DNA of 64,000 nucleotides. Source: Vineibacter terrae. Its GTDB lineage: Bacteria; Pseudomonadota; Alphaproteobacteria; Reyranellales; Reyranellaceae. The stretch's first letter is position 1, and every line of letters starts with the position of its first letter. Positions 36,007 through 44,975 of the stretch are shown here, in pieces. The stretch covers positions 1 to 64,000 of the forward strand of contig NZ_VDUZ01000043.1 in assembly GCF_008039615.1 (NCBI RefSeq). Direction: 5' to 3'. The notes beneath the pieces were generated by a model that saw nothing but the letters and a program-made list of their open reading frames with translations, did no database searches and had not been told where the DNA came from. The position numbers were made by a program, and so were the translations under genes.

Positions 36007-39000
36007 GTGGCCGATCTCAGCCAACCGCTCGTCAGCACCGCTGCCGGTGCGTCCAATCCCTGGGGCAGCGCCGCGATCCAGGGCAACGCGCTGGCCACCT
36101 TCAAGGCCGAGCTGCGGCACGGCGTTGCCTTCGACCTCGGGCTCGGCGCCTACGTCAACCTCGACGCCAAGTTCCAGAAGTACGTCGCCGCCGAGCTGAC
36201 CGGCCAGGCGATGGCCGAGGTGCGCGTCACCGGCCAGGTGCAGGTGCCGCTGAACCTGTTCGAGGAGATCGGCCTGGCGGTGCGCCTGAAGCTGGCGGCC
36301 GAGGCCGCCGCCGGCGTGTCGCTGCGGCTGGGGCTGAGCGCCGGCGAGCTGCTCAGCCTGGTGCAGACCGACCTGCGCGTGCAGGGGCTACCGCTGAAGC
36401 TGTTCATGATCTTCCTCGACGAGGCCACGTTCGGCGGCGGCCTGTATGCCAAGGCCGCCGCGTCGGCGATGGCTTACGTCAATCTCGTCGTCAGCGGCCG
36501 GGCGCTGCAGGGCCCGACCCAGAACGAGACGCCCGGCTTCAACTTCCTGTTCGAGATGGGCGCCGGGCTGAAGGCGGGCGCCGGGTTCCGCTTCTTCGTC
36601 AATGCCGGCATCGGCAGCTTCGAAAGCCTTGTGAGCCGTTCGGTCGATGCCGTCGTCGACGAGGTCGTGGTCCAGATCCTGCAGCACCTGCCCGCGTCGG
36701 CCTCGGCCGAGGCCGCGATCACCCGCGCCTTCGCAGCGCCCGCCAAGATCGCGCTGCGCAACGCCTACGAGATCGGTGTGCTGCTGGGCAGCACGACGCA
36801 GCCCGTACCGGTCTCCGCCGACGGCGCCAAGCGGCTCGCCCTGCGCTGCTGCCAGGTGATCCTTGAGGAAAGCCAGCGCTACCTGCTGCAGCGGATCGCG
36901 TCGGCCGCCGTGCTCGACCTGCAGCGCACGCTGGAGCAGCAGCTTGCGAGCCTCACCGGCGTCACCTGGACCACCGCCAATGACGCCGTGCGAGCGCTGG
37001 GCCAGAAGATGACGCAATGCCCGGCCGATCCGTTCGCGGCCGCCAGCCTCTCCTATTGGACCGCGCTCGTGCCGCTGGCATCGCAGGCGCTGGACGCCGT
37101 CTCGCCCGGCACGCCGCTGCCACGCAAGCCAGTGGCGCTGCTGTGGGCGGCGATGGAGCTGCTCGGCATCTGCGCCAGGCGCCTGACCGATCCGCAGGCC
37201 CGCGCGTCCTTCACGCTGGCCGGACTGAATCCGGCCTCCGCGCAGCAGAGCTTCCAAGGCCCAACCGTCTCCGATCCCGGCGCGGCCATCCGCCGCGAGA
37301 TCCGCGGCAACACCACGACCGCCCCGTTGCGGCTCGAGGAGCTGATCCAATACCTGGTGGACCAGGGCATCCAGCTCGCCGTCACGGTGCTGCCCGACGT
37401 CGCGGTGTACCTCAAGATCTTCCAGGGTCCGGTCGGGGCCACGGTCGCCGATGTGGCGGCCGTGCTGCTCTCGCAGCTTGGTCCGATGAAGACGGACAGC
37501 CAGGGCAGCCCGGACGTCAAGGCCAGCCTCGGCGCCCTGGCCGCCGGGCTGTCCGGCTTTCTGGTGCAGACCGTGCGCGGGCAGCTCGCCCCCATCGTGC
37601 AGAACCTGGCAGCCGACAACCCGGACCTGCGACTGTACTTCGACGAGGTCCTGGTGCCGTCGCTGAACCTCACGACCGAGCTGGTGTTCGATCGCGTGCT
37701 GGCCTGGGACACGCAGCCCGTCGACAAGAGCGCCTTCACCGAAGCACTCTCCAGCGTGCTGGTGATGCTGTTCGGCCGCAGCCTGACGGTCACGGCCGAC
37801 ATCCTGATGACCACCGCCCAGCAGCAGATGCAGGCCCTGCTGCTGGATCTGGCCGACCATGTCGACGATGTCGGCCTGGTGCGCATGCTGACGCCGGTGA
37901 TGGGCGGCGCCAGCGCCCAGGAGATCGCGGAGACCATGGCCGAGGTGCTGCGGGTCGGCGCCGATGTGTTCGGCCCCCTGCCGCAGGAGACGCGCGCCCA
38001 TATCCGCAACCTGTTGTACGAGCTGCTGGAGCCGCTGCCCCTCACCGGCCAGGCGGGCTTCGTGGACCAGCTTGCCGACAATCTCTTCCTGCCCGATCCG
38101 GCCGGGCTCGATGCGCTTTCCAAGGAGCTGGCCGGGATCGCCGGCCAGCGCTTCATGCAGTTCGTCGCCTTGCTGCTGGTGCGGATCGGCCAGAAGGTGA
38201 TCGAGGACCTGCTTCAGACGCTGCAGGCGATCCAGGCCCAGGTGCAGCGCTGGCTCGCCGACCTGGAGCATCTGGCACAACAGATCCTGCAGCGACTGGC
38301 CGACCTCGCGCGCCAGATCGAGCAGCTGGCGGCCCAGGTTGCAGCTGCCTTCGCCGATGCGCTCGATCAGCTGCGGGATCTCATCCACACGCTGTCATCC
38401 GGCCCGGGTCGCAACCAGCTGCGCACCGGCCTGTCGGCGGCGGTGTACGACTTCATCAAGCCGCTGCTGACCGACAACCTGGTCTATGCCGCGCTGCCCG
38501 GCGGGGTGAAGCAGGTGGCGCGCAACGCGCTCAAGGGTGCCATCGACGCTGCCCTCGACAATGCCGTGGCCGACCGGGTCTGGGACGCCATCGGCGCGGT
38601 GGCGGCCGAGACCGACGACCTGATCGATCGCTTCCGCGACATCGAGCCCGGTGCGAACCTGGCCAGCGAGGTCGCCGATGTGCTGGTGGACTGGTTCGTC
38701 GACCGCATCCTGGATCGCATCGGTACCACACCCACGATTCCCATCCGCTTCGACGTGTCCTGGACCATGGACGTGGTGGAGATCGACTTCTCGGGCGTGC
38801 ATGTCCGCACCAGGCGCTTCGAGCAGGAGATCAACCTCGGCGCGGTCCGGCTGGACCTCGGCTGGCTGGAGCCGACGCTGCGAGACATGATCAAGGGCCT
38901 GCAGCTGTTCCAGGGCACCGTCAACCAGATCGCTACGTCGCTGGCCCATGCCTTCGGCCTGGAGCAGGATCTTGACCAGGCGCAACGCGATCGCGACGAG

Positions 39001-39789
39001 GCGCAGGACGAGCAGCAGCACGTGAACGCCCAGCGCGCCGACTCGCAGGCGCACGAACGCAGCATCCACATCGAGACACCGGGCCACGCAACCGCTCTCG
39101 ATCGCGACATCCCCGTCAGCATCGCGCTCGACGGTGTGCCGCTGTCGTTCCTCGGCCTGGGCGACAACGAACAGCAGCGCGTCTTCGTCTGGCTCGACGG
39201 CGTGCCCGTCGATCTCGACCGGTTCCAGGTGGAGAGCACGCCTGACGGCCTGGCGAATCGTATCGGCGACATCCGCCGCAATGCCGGCGCCTGGGGCCAG
39301 CACGTGCTGCCCGGCCTGCGCATGGGCGCTCCGGGCGCAGCGCTGAAGGCGGTGCCCGCCACGTGGGCGAGCGCGCCGGTGCTCGGCGCCAAGGCGCGGA
39401 CGCGGAAAGGCGGCCGTGCCGCAGCGGTCCCTGTCATCCCGGGCGCAGCGAGCGGTCCAGGGGGCCTTCGCCTGCGCATGACCTTGGACATCGAGGGTCT
39501 CGACGAGGGCCTGCACACGCTGCTGGTCGTCATCGCCGAAGGCCAGAGCCGCGTGGAGCAGACCGCCGCGTTCCTGGCGGTGCCGCCGATGGCGGTGAAG
39601 AAGCCGCCGGTCCGCGTGCACGTGCCGATGCCCGGCACGGCGCGCCCGCCCAAGGCGCCGCGCAAGCAGAAGGCCCGCTTCCTGTTCGAGCGGGCGGCGC
39701 TGCGCCAGGAGGCGCAAGGCCGGCTGCTGCGCCAGGTGCAGGCGCAGAAGATCACGCCACGATCGCGCATCCTGCGCGGGCCGGCGTGA
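36007..39789 (+). CDS. Large protein of unknown function (1260 aa)
   Basis: I do not recognise a family. Visible layout: no signal peptide; residues 1-220 are amphipathic with alternating Gly/Ala/Val patterns (LGAYVNLDAKFQKYV, FEEIGLAVRLKLAAEAAAGV); 220-730 are helical and Leu/Ala-rich; 731-798 is a strong coiled coil (LLQTLQAIQAQVQRW onward); about 905-945 has beta-like TIPIRFDVSWTMDVVEIDF; 988-1019 is a charged coil rich in Gln, Asp and Arg; 1035-1205 looks like Ig/beta-sandwich material (RVFVWLDGVPVDLDRF, LDEGLHTLLVVIAEG); the last 45 residues are very basic. Start: GTG at 36007 after GGAGGGGGAGACC. It is followed 231 bp later by another unknown large gene. Confidence 0.8.
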   Translation: MADLSQPLVSTAAGASNPWGSAAIQGNALATFKAELRHGVAFDLGLGAYVNLDAKFQKYVAAELTGQAMAEVRVTGQVQVPLNLFEEIGLAVRLKLAAEAAAGVSLRLGLSAGELLSLVQTDLRVQGLPLKLFMIFLDEATFGGGLYAKAAASAMAYVNLVVSGRALQGPTQNETPGFNFLFEMGAGLKAGAGFRFFVNAGIGSFESLVSRSVDAVVDEVVVQILQHLPASASAEAAITRAFAAPAKIALRNAYEIGVLLGSTTQPVPVSADGAKRLALRCCQVILEESQRYLLQRIASAAVLDLQRTLEQQLASLTGVTWTTANDAVRALGQKMTQCPADPFAAASLSYWTALVPLASQALDAVSPGTPLPRKPVALLWAAMELLGICARRLTDPQARASFTLAGLNPASAQQSFQGPTVSDPGAAIRREIRGNTTTAPLRLEELIQYLVDQGIQLAVTVLPDVAVYLKIFQGPVGATVADVAAVLLSQLGPMKTDSQGSPDVKASLGALAAGLSGFLVQTVRGQLAPIVQNLAADNPDLRLYFDEVLVPSLNLTTELVFDRVLAWDTQPVDKSAFTEALSSVLVMLFGRSLTVTADILMTTAQQQMQALLLDLADHVDDVGLVRMLTPVMGGASAQEIAETMAEVLRVGADVFGPLPQETRAHIRNLLYELLEPLPLTGQAGFVDQLADNLFLPDPAGLDALSKELAGIAGQRFMQFVALLLVRIGQKVIEDLLQTLQAIQAQVQRWLADLEHLAQQILQRLADLARQIEQLAAQVAAAFADALDQLRDLIHTLSSGPGRNQLRTGLSAAVYDFIKPLLTDNLVYAALPGGVKQVARNALKGAIDAALDNAVADRVWDAIGAVAAETDDLIDRFRDIEPGANLASEVADVLVDWFVDRILDRIGTTPTIPIRFDVSWTMDVVEIDFSGVHVRTRRFEQEINLGAVRLDLGWLEPTLRDMIKGLQLFQGTVNQIATSLAHAFGLEQDLDQAQRDRDEAQDEQQHVNAQRADSQAHERSIHIETPGHATALDRDIPVSIALDGVPLSFLGLGDNEQQRVFVWLDGVPVDLDRFQVESTPDGLANRIGDIRRNAGAWGQHVLPGLRMGAPGAALKAVPATWASAPVLGAKARTRKGGRAAAVPVIPGAASGPGGLRLRMTLDIEGLDEGLHTLLVVIAEGQSRVEQTAAFLAVPPMAVKKPPVRVHVPMPGTARPPKAPRKQKARFLFERAALRQEAQGRLLRQVQAQKITPRSRILRGPA
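39429..39482. repeat. Family D-like palindrome inside the 1260-residue coding sequence
   Basis: GTCATCCCGGGCGCAGCGAG (39431 on) resembles one arm of family D, and a loosely inverse GCCTTCGCCTGCGCATGAC follows. In frame it encodes about VPVIPGAASGPGGLRLRM between an Arg/Lys/Gly-rich linker and a beta-strand region, so it looks like an in-frame repeat insertion. Confidence 0.5.
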
Positions 39790-39828
39790 TTCGCAACCTT
39801 CCCCGAGGGAAGGCGGCGCACGAAATCA

Positions 39829-39998
39829 CCTCTCCCCGCGAGAGCGGGGAGAGGAAGGGGCCCATGCCGCAGGCATGGGAAGGTGAGGGGTAGGAACGCT
39901 CAAAGCATGCGCCGGAATACCGGGACTGGACGATCGTACCCCTCACCCTCCCGCGCTACGCGCGGGCCCCTCCCTCTCCCCGCTCCCGCGGGGAGAGG
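39829..39998. repeat. Family B palindromic repeat, copy 4
   Basis: Outer arms CCTCTCCCCGC-gaga-GCGGGGAGAGG and CCCCGCTCCCGCGGGGAGAGG, inner GGTGAGGGGTA facing TACCCCTCACC, hairpin CCCATGCCGCAGGCATGGG. It lies between the two unknown large genes and ends 22 bp before the second. Confidence 0.88.
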
Positions 39999-40020
39999 TG
40001 TCAGGGAGGAGGAAACGACC

Positions 40021-41943
40021 ATGCCTGACGCGCTTGATCGCGATCTCTCGTTCGCCGACCTGATGGTGCGGATCGGCTATCAGCTGCTGGCCGGCGTCCA
40101 GGCGTTCTGGTTCGGCGGGCCGACGCAGAATCCCAACGAGGCGCTGGCGATCGTCGACGATGCCGCGCGCCTGCGGGCGGCACGCGCCTACTGGACCGGC
40201 ACGCTGGCACCGTGGATCGCCGACCTGTCGCAGCTCGATGCCGCGCCGCCTCCGGCGCTCACGTTCTCCGCGGCGGCGTCCGACCCGGACGTGATCGGCA
40301 CTGATGCGGGCCGCCGCGGCCTGCACGCCGAGCCCATGCCCGACATCCTGCTGCAGGACCTCGGCTGCATGGTGGCGCTGGACGAGGTCGCCGCCTTCAC
40401 GGCGCAGCTGGCGACGTTTCCCGGGCAGACATTGCTGTCGCTGATGCGCCAGGTGCTGCAGGGCCAGACCGCATCGCTGACGCGCGAGGTTCAGGCGATC
40501 GGCCTGCAGGCCGCGCGGCAGGTGCATGAGCTGGTTCGCCGCTTCGACTACGTGACCCGGCTGAGCATGCTGCCGGCGCGCCACACGGTCTCGTTCACCG
40601 AGCTGCTGGCGCTCTACCGCATGGAGGGGAATTGCTGCTGCGCCCCGCCCGAGCTGAGCTTTCCCCATGGCCCCCTGACGCTCACCCGCACGGGAACATG
40701 CCGCACGCCTGACGTCATCCGCGACAGAGGCGCCGCTGCCGCCGACAAGTCCGCCAGCCGGCCGGGATGGCTCCTCGTGATCAGCGCCAGCCTTCTGACG
40801 ACGGGCGCCGACGAAGACTTCCGCCTGAAGCTGGCCCAGGAAAATCTCAACTGGATCGGCGGGCTGGACGCCCTGACGACATGGTCGCTGCAGCCCGGCG
40901 ACGAGCTGCGCGAGATCGCGGAAGCCGACTTCCGCTCGAACAGCGCGCGTGCGGCATCGCTCACCCGCAGGAGCAGGCTCGCCGTCGTCAACCGGCCGAC
41001 CTACGACCGGCTGCTCGAGACGCTATGGATGAGCGCGCTCGAGACGCAGGACAGCCTGCCGGCGCTGGGGCCCAGCCTCGATGCCGCCTATGCCGAGCTC
41101 AACGAGCTGATGCGCCTGCACAAGGCGCGAGCAGAGCCGACAGCCGCCAATCCCGAACGCCTCTTCCTGCTGAGCGACGACTATGGCAACGCCACGTTCG
41201 CTGCCTTGAAGGCGGCGGCGCGCTGGTATCGATCGCGCCTCAATCCGCTGTCCTTGCTCGCCTGGCGTGACCGCGCGGCCGATCCAACGGTGCCGCGCTT
41301 TGGTCCGTTCACCGCCTATCTGCGTTATCACCTTGGCGACGTGCTGTTCATGGGGTGCGTGATCCGCGTGCTGAAGGATCTGCTGCGGCTGCGAAGCAAG
41401 TGGGAGGCCGAACCCGCCGCTTCCGGCTGGAGGAGCGCGATTCCCGACGCGAGCTGGCTTCCCGCCCTGCTGGACAATGCCGGGTGGACGCAAGGCACGG
41501 CGAGCGCGCATGCCGCCGCCTTGCAGGCTGCGGACCGGTTCTGGAGCCAGAACGCCGTCTACTACAATCCACCCGGCACAGGCTTCGATCCGACCCTGCC
41601 TGCGGGCGAGCTGGTCTGGCGCACGGTCGGCGTGCAGCAGGCGTGGCGCGCAGCGGGCGGTGTGCCGCCATGGTTCCCGCCCATCGCAGCGCCAGATGCC
41701 GTGGCGCTGCAGGCAGCCGATACGGTCAATACCGTGATGACGATCATCCGGGACAACGGGCTGGTGCCGGCCCTCGACGCGGCCCTGGAGTACTCCCTGC
41801 AGCGCCAAGTGTTCTCGCTCCCGGCCATGCAGGGGCACAGCAACCTGAAGAAAAGCTTCGCCGTGGCGGAAAACTTCCGGAGACTGCAGCTCTACCTCGA
41901 AGCCGCCCGGGACCACGCCGGGCTGGACATCAACGGCGCCTGA
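40021..41943 (+). CDS. Protein of unknown function (640 aa), partner of the 1260-aa gene
   Basis: I do not recognise a family. No signal peptide or membrane segment is evident. The protein is mainly helical with many aromatic residues; a notable motif is EGNCCCAPPELSFPHG (about residue 202), with three consecutive cysteines that could bind a metal or form disulfides. A C-terminal segment NLKKSFAVAENFRRLQLYLE precedes the end. ATG at 40021 has a strong GGGAGGAGG ribosome site. It is co-directional with the 1260-residue gene; the 231-bp gap holds only a family B repeat, so they probably form one unit. Confidence 0.78.
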   Translation: MPDALDRDLSFADLMVRIGYQLLAGVQAFWFGGPTQNPNEALAIVDDAARLRAARAYWTGTLAPWIADLSQLDAAPPPALTFSAAASDPDVIGTDAGRRGLHAEPMPDILLQDLGCMVALDEVAAFTAQLATFPGQTLLSLMRQVLQGQTASLTREVQAIGLQAARQVHELVRRFDYVTRLSMLPARHTVSFTELLALYRMEGNCCCAPPELSFPHGPLTLTRTGTCRTPDVIRDRGAAAADKSASRPGWLLVISASLLTTGADEDFRLKLAQENLNWIGGLDALTTWSLQPGDELREIAEADFRSNSARAASLTRRSRLAVVNRPTYDRLLETLWMSALETQDSLPALGPSLDAAYAELNELMRLHKARAEPTAANPERLFLLSDDYGNATFAALKAAARWYRSRLNPLSLLAWRDRAADPTVPRFGPFTAYLRYHLGDVLFMGCVIRVLKDLLRLRSKWEAEPAASGWRSAIPDASWLPALLDNAGWTQGTASAHAAALQAADRFWSQNAVYYNPPGTGFDPTLPAGELVWRTVGVQQAWRAAGGVPPWFPPIAAPDAVALQAADTVNTVMTIIRDNGLVPALDAALEYSLQRQVFSLPAMQGHSNLKKSFAVAENFRRLQLYLEAARDHAGLDINGA

Positions 41944-42073
41944 AGATCCTGCATCGCGCGGCGGCTGCCCGCCAATCGGCAGATAGCAGGGCGATCGCGT
42001 GTCGCACCACGAAAAGAAAACCACAGAGGCACAAAGGCACAGCGCAGCCTTTGGCCGCAACCAAGCGGAAGGA

Positions 42074-42160
42074 CCGCTTCATGGTGAGCCTGTCGAACCA
42101 TGAAGCGCCGTACCACTGCTCGTGCGACGCCTTCATGGTTCGACAGGCTCACCATGAGGC
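42074..42160. repeat. Family C palindromic repeat, copy 3
   Basis: Arms TTCATGGTGAGCCTGTCGAA and TTCATGGTTCGACAGGCTCA with a GTACCACTGCTCGTGCGAC loop. It is nested inside the family F composite. Confidence 0.85.
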
Positions 42161-42165
42161 TACTT

Positions 42166-42326
42166 AAATCACCGTAACTTGCGAAGATTTCTTGAGGTCA
42201 GTAGTACAGAGGCAACACAGAGAGAAAATCATTGCGCGCCTTCGGCGCGCGATGATGTCTTGCTCTGTGTGAACTCTGCGTCTCTGTACTATTGACCTCA
42301 AAAATCTTCGCAAGCCGCGGTGATTT
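42166..42326. repeat. 161-bp imperfect palindrome (family F, inner)
   Basis: AAATCACCG, CTTGCGAAGATTT, TTGAGGTCA and TAGTACAGAG on the left recur inverted on the right (CTCTGTACTA, TGACCTCA, AAATCTTCGCAAG, CGGTGATTT), around a central GCGCGCCTTCGGCGCGC hairpin. Confidence 0.85.
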
Positions 42327-42329
42327 GAG

Positions 42330-42482
42330 CCGGCTCGCTGTCACCCTGAGCGCAGCGAAGGATCTTTTGGGCGGTGCTATCGCACAGGCCCGTCGCTGGC
42401 GCATGGTGCGTCGATGGTTCCGGCCGTGCGAGCCGATGGTCCAAGAGATCCTTCGCTGCGCTCAGGATGACAGCGAGCCGGC
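42330..42482. repeat. Family D palindromic repeat, copy 2
   Basis: GGCTCGCTGTCACCCTGAGC and GCGCAGCGAAGGATCTTTTG on the left face AGATCCTTCGCTGCGCTCAG and GATGACAGCGAGCC on the right. It is directly followed by the right arm of the family F composite. Confidence 0.85.
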
Positions 42483-42612
42483 AACATGCAGCGTGCCCGC
42501 TGGGTTGCGGCCAACGGCTGCGCTGTGCCTCTGTGGTTCGTCTTTCGATAGTTCCGCCGGCAACGCCACATGTGATCGCCCTGCGCCAGACGGGGATGGC
42601 GCCAGGGATTGC

Positions 42613-42930
42613 CTACGTCGTGTGTGGCAAGTCCAAAATCCGGCGCGAGGTCATCGACACGATGCCGGCGGCGATCCAGATCGCGCCCGCCACCAGCTTC
42701 ACGACAAGGCCCGCCGTCCCATCGGCCACCAGCCCGAGGGCGATGTTGAGGACGCCAAGGACCAAGCCGATCCAGCTCATCACCGTGAGCTGGCGCCGGT
42801 ACTTGGCGACGAACTCGGCATGGTCGCCCTTGAAGTTCTTGCGCATCCAGCCGCCGCGCACCTTGCGGGTCTCGATCGGAGTCCAGATGCACACCACCAC
42901 CGCCGCCACCAGCGCGATCAGCTCGAGCAT
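42613..42930 (-). CDS. Small membrane protein of unknown function
   Basis: A 105-residue protein with three hydrophobic segments (about residues 2-18, 50-68 and 74-95), separated by a basic loop (ETRKVRGGWMRKNFKGDHAE). It resembles uncharacterised small integral membrane proteins; no function can be given. ATG at 42930 follows GGGGAGGCGGGG. It stands alone between repeat-rich gaps. Confidence 0.7.
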   Translation of the reverse strand: MLELIALVAAVVVCIWTPIETRKVRGGWMRKNFKGDHAEFVAKYRRQLTVMSWIGLVLGVLNIALGLVADGTAGLVVKLVAGAIWIAAGIVSMTSRRILDLPHTT

Positions 42931-43009
42931 CCCCGCCTCCCCTGCTGCACGGCCACAACATACATCGTCATGTAGAAATATAAAATGCGGCTGCGGGCGC
43001 GCCGCGCTA

Positions 43010-43043
43010 GGACCGCGCGGCGCGTGGGGTCGCCGCGCGGTCC
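43010..43043. repeat. Perfect 13-bp GC hairpin
   Basis: GGACCGCGCGGCG pairs with CGCCGCGCGGTCC around an 8-nt loop (CGTGGGGT). No T-tract follows on either side, so it is not a standard terminator. It lies in the gap between the small membrane protein gene and the PAP2 gene. The rest of this gap is AT-richer, but I see nothing else in it. Confidence 0.6.
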
Positions 43044-43201
43044 AGCACCCGATGGCGGGTGGGGTTCAGGTGGTCGCCACCGGGATATCGCGGCACGAAG
43101 CCACAACGGGTTGACGAGAGCGTTACCTACGGGATGCGGCGCCGCGGTTCCCATTAAAACTTCTAAAATAAAATATGCCCGGTGGCGCCGGCTGTGGATC
43201 G

Positions 43202-43924
43202 TCAGGCGCCGGCGGGCTCGATCTGGCCGCGGCGCTGCAGCCACAGCGCCACCATCCAGCACAGCGTCGCCCAGGCGGCGCCCAGGCACCACCCGGCCAG
43301 CACGTCGGTGGGCCAGTGCACGCCGATATAGACCCGGCTGTAGCCCACCATCAGGGTGAGGATCACCGCCACGACCAGGAAGAACGGCCGGGCCCGGCGG
43401 TCGGTCTCCACCCGGGTCAGCAGGGCGCCCAAGGTCAGGTAGGTGACAGCCGACAGCATGGCGTGGCCGCTGGGAAAGCTGGCCGACAGCTCGACCGGCG
43501 CGCCAGGCACAAGATCGGGCCGGGTGCGACCGACCAGCGCCTTTAGCATATTGCTGAGCCCCAGGCCGCCCAGCACGGCGACCAGCACGAACAGCGCCGC
43601 GTGGCGCTTGCGCACCAGCACGAGGTAGCTGACGGTGAACACCACGATCAGGCTGAGCACCGCGATGCTGCCCAGCGCCGTGATGTCGAGCGCCACCGCC
43701 GGCAGCCAGTGCGGGCCGACCGTGGCGGCGGGATCGCCGGGCTGGCGGAAGGCCAGCAGCACGGCGCGATCGAAGGCGGCGGTCTCGCCTTCGATTACCT
43801 CGTCGGCGATCGCCAGGAATCCCAGCAGGCCGCCGGTGACGATGGCCAGGGCCACCAGCAGGCCGACCTCGTCCTTGATCAGCCGCCAAGTGGTCGCCCA
43901 GAACGGGCTGCGCAGGATGTTCAT
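43202..43924 (-). CDS. PAP2-family membrane phosphatase
   Basis: A 240-residue protein with about six membrane segments and the three phosphatase motifs in order: KALVGRTRP (motif 1), PSGH (motif 2) and SRVYIGVHWPTD (motif 3, catalytic His). Family members remove phosphate from phosphatidic acid, undecaprenyl diphosphate or related lipids on the outer face of the inner membrane. ATG at 43924 has a weak ribosome site. Confidence 0.9.
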   Translation of the reverse strand: MNILRSPFWATTWRLIKDEVGLLVALAIVTGGLLGFLAIADEVIEGETAAFDRAVLLAFRQPGDPAATVGPHWLPAVALDITALGSIAVLSLIVVFTVSYLVLVRKRHAALFVLVAVLGGLGLSNMLKALVGRTRPDLVPGAPVELSASFPSGHAMLSAVTYLTLGALLTRVETDRRARPFFLVVAVILTLMVGYSRVYIGVHWPTDVLAGWCLGAAWATLCWMVALWLQRRGQIEPAGA

Positions 43925-44017
43925 GCCGCGGTGATGCCGGCTCACCCGGCGGGGGTCAACGCCCGGATGCAGCGCCGGGCTCGACATGACGGATTGTGCC
44001 CGGAAATCTGGACTGCG

Positions 44018-44050
44018 CTCCCGAGCGCAGCGAGGGTGAAGATGTGTGAA
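44018..44050. repeat. Single end of a family D/MITE-like element
   Basis: CCCGAGCGCAGCGAGGGTGA leads into AGATGTGTGAAT, matching one terminus of the element at 5139-5303. The other end is missing, so it is a fragment. Confidence 0.6.
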
Positions 44051-44131
44051 TACGTATCCTCCGGGGAGAGGATCAAGCCACAGACCACGACGGCGGCGCA
44101 GGGTGCCGCTTTTTGGGTGAGGGTGGATGGC

Positions 44132-44914
44132 ATGTCGGATCTCGGCTTGAACGACGCGCAGATCGAGCAGTTCATCGCCGACGGGTTCGTGCGGATCGAG
44201 GCGGCGTTCCCACGCGCGGTCGCGGACGCGGCATGCGCGATTCTGTGGCCCGCGACCGGCTGCGATCCGGACGATCCGTCGACATGGACGCGGCCCGTGG
44301 TGCGGCTGGGATACCACGGCCAAGCGCCCTTCACGGCGGCCGTCAACACGCCGACGCTGCACCGCGCGTTCGACCAGCTGGTCGGACACGGGCGCTGGCG
44401 GCCTCGAGGGGATCTCGGAACATTTCCCGTACGTTTCCCCGTGCCCGGCGATCCCGGCGACACAGGCTGGCATATCGATGTCAGCTTCGGGCCCGCGGGT
44501 ACGGATTACTTCCACTGGCGGGCCAATATCGCCTCGAAGGGACGTGCGCTTCTGATGCTGTTCCTGCTCAGCGATGTCGGTCCGCATGACGCGCCGACCC
44601 GTATCCGTGCCGGCTCGCACATCGATGTCGCGCGGCAGCTTGCCCCTGCGGGCGAGGATGGACTGTCGCTTGCCGAGCTGGCGTCGAGCGGCTTCGCCGA
44701 GTCGGCGGCGCGGCCGGAGGTGCACGCCACGGGCACGGCCGGCACGGTCTATCTGTGCCACCCCTTTCTGGTGCACGCCGCCCAGCAACATCACGGCACG
44801 CAGCCGCGGTTCATGGCCCAGCCACCGCTGCATCCGGCGGAGCCTCTGCGCCTGATGCGCGACGACGGCGCCTACGCGCCGGTCGAGGAAGCGATCCGGC
44901 GGGCGCTGGCGTAG
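44132..44914 (+). CDS. Phytanoyl-CoA dioxygenase (PhyH) family protein
   Basis: A 260-residue Fe(II)/2-oxoglutarate oxygenase of the PhyH family. Iron ligands are His114 and Asp116 (GWHIDVSF) and His215 (FLVHAAQQH), with an Arg about ten residues later (PRFMAQPP) to hold 2-oxoglutarate. The substrate is unknown; bacterial members hydroxylate varied small molecules. ATG at 44132 follows GAGGGTGGATGGC. The gene is convergent with the formamidase gene. Confidence 0.86.
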   Translation: MSDLGLNDAQIEQFIADGFVRIEAAFPRAVADAACAILWPATGCDPDDPSTWTRPVVRLGYHGQAPFTAAVNTPTLHRAFDQLVGHGRWRPRGDLGTFPVRFPVPGDPGDTGWHIDVSFGPAGTDYFHWRANIASKGRALLMLFLLSDVGPHDAPTRIRAGSHIDVARQLAPAGEDGLSLAELASSGFAESAARPEVHATGTAGTVYLCHPFLVHAAQQHHGTQPRFMAQPPLHPAEPLRLMRDDGAYAPVEEAIRRALA

Positions 44915-44975
44915 CCGAGACTGAACGCTCGGGCGAAGTGAGCGCCCGGAATGAGAGGACCGATCTGATCGGCGC

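Larger units (their letters stand above)
42005..42549. repeat. Nested composite of palindromic repeats (family F outer arms)
   Basis: The 669-bp gap 41944-42612 holds no gene. Outer inverted arms lie at 42005-42068 (ACCACAGAGGCAC, CAGCGCAGCC, TTGGCCGCAACC) and 42496-42549 (the inverse). Inside, in order, are a family C palindrome, a 161-bp palindrome and a family D palindrome. The order indicates successive insertions into one family F element. Confidence 0.8.

Noticed and set aside
36388-38388. A 666-codon open frame antisense to the 1260-residue gene
   Set aside because: It has the His/Gln/Arg/Asp-rich composition of an antisense shadow in GC-rich DNA, has no ribosome site and lies opposite a frame with a good start and proper codon bias.
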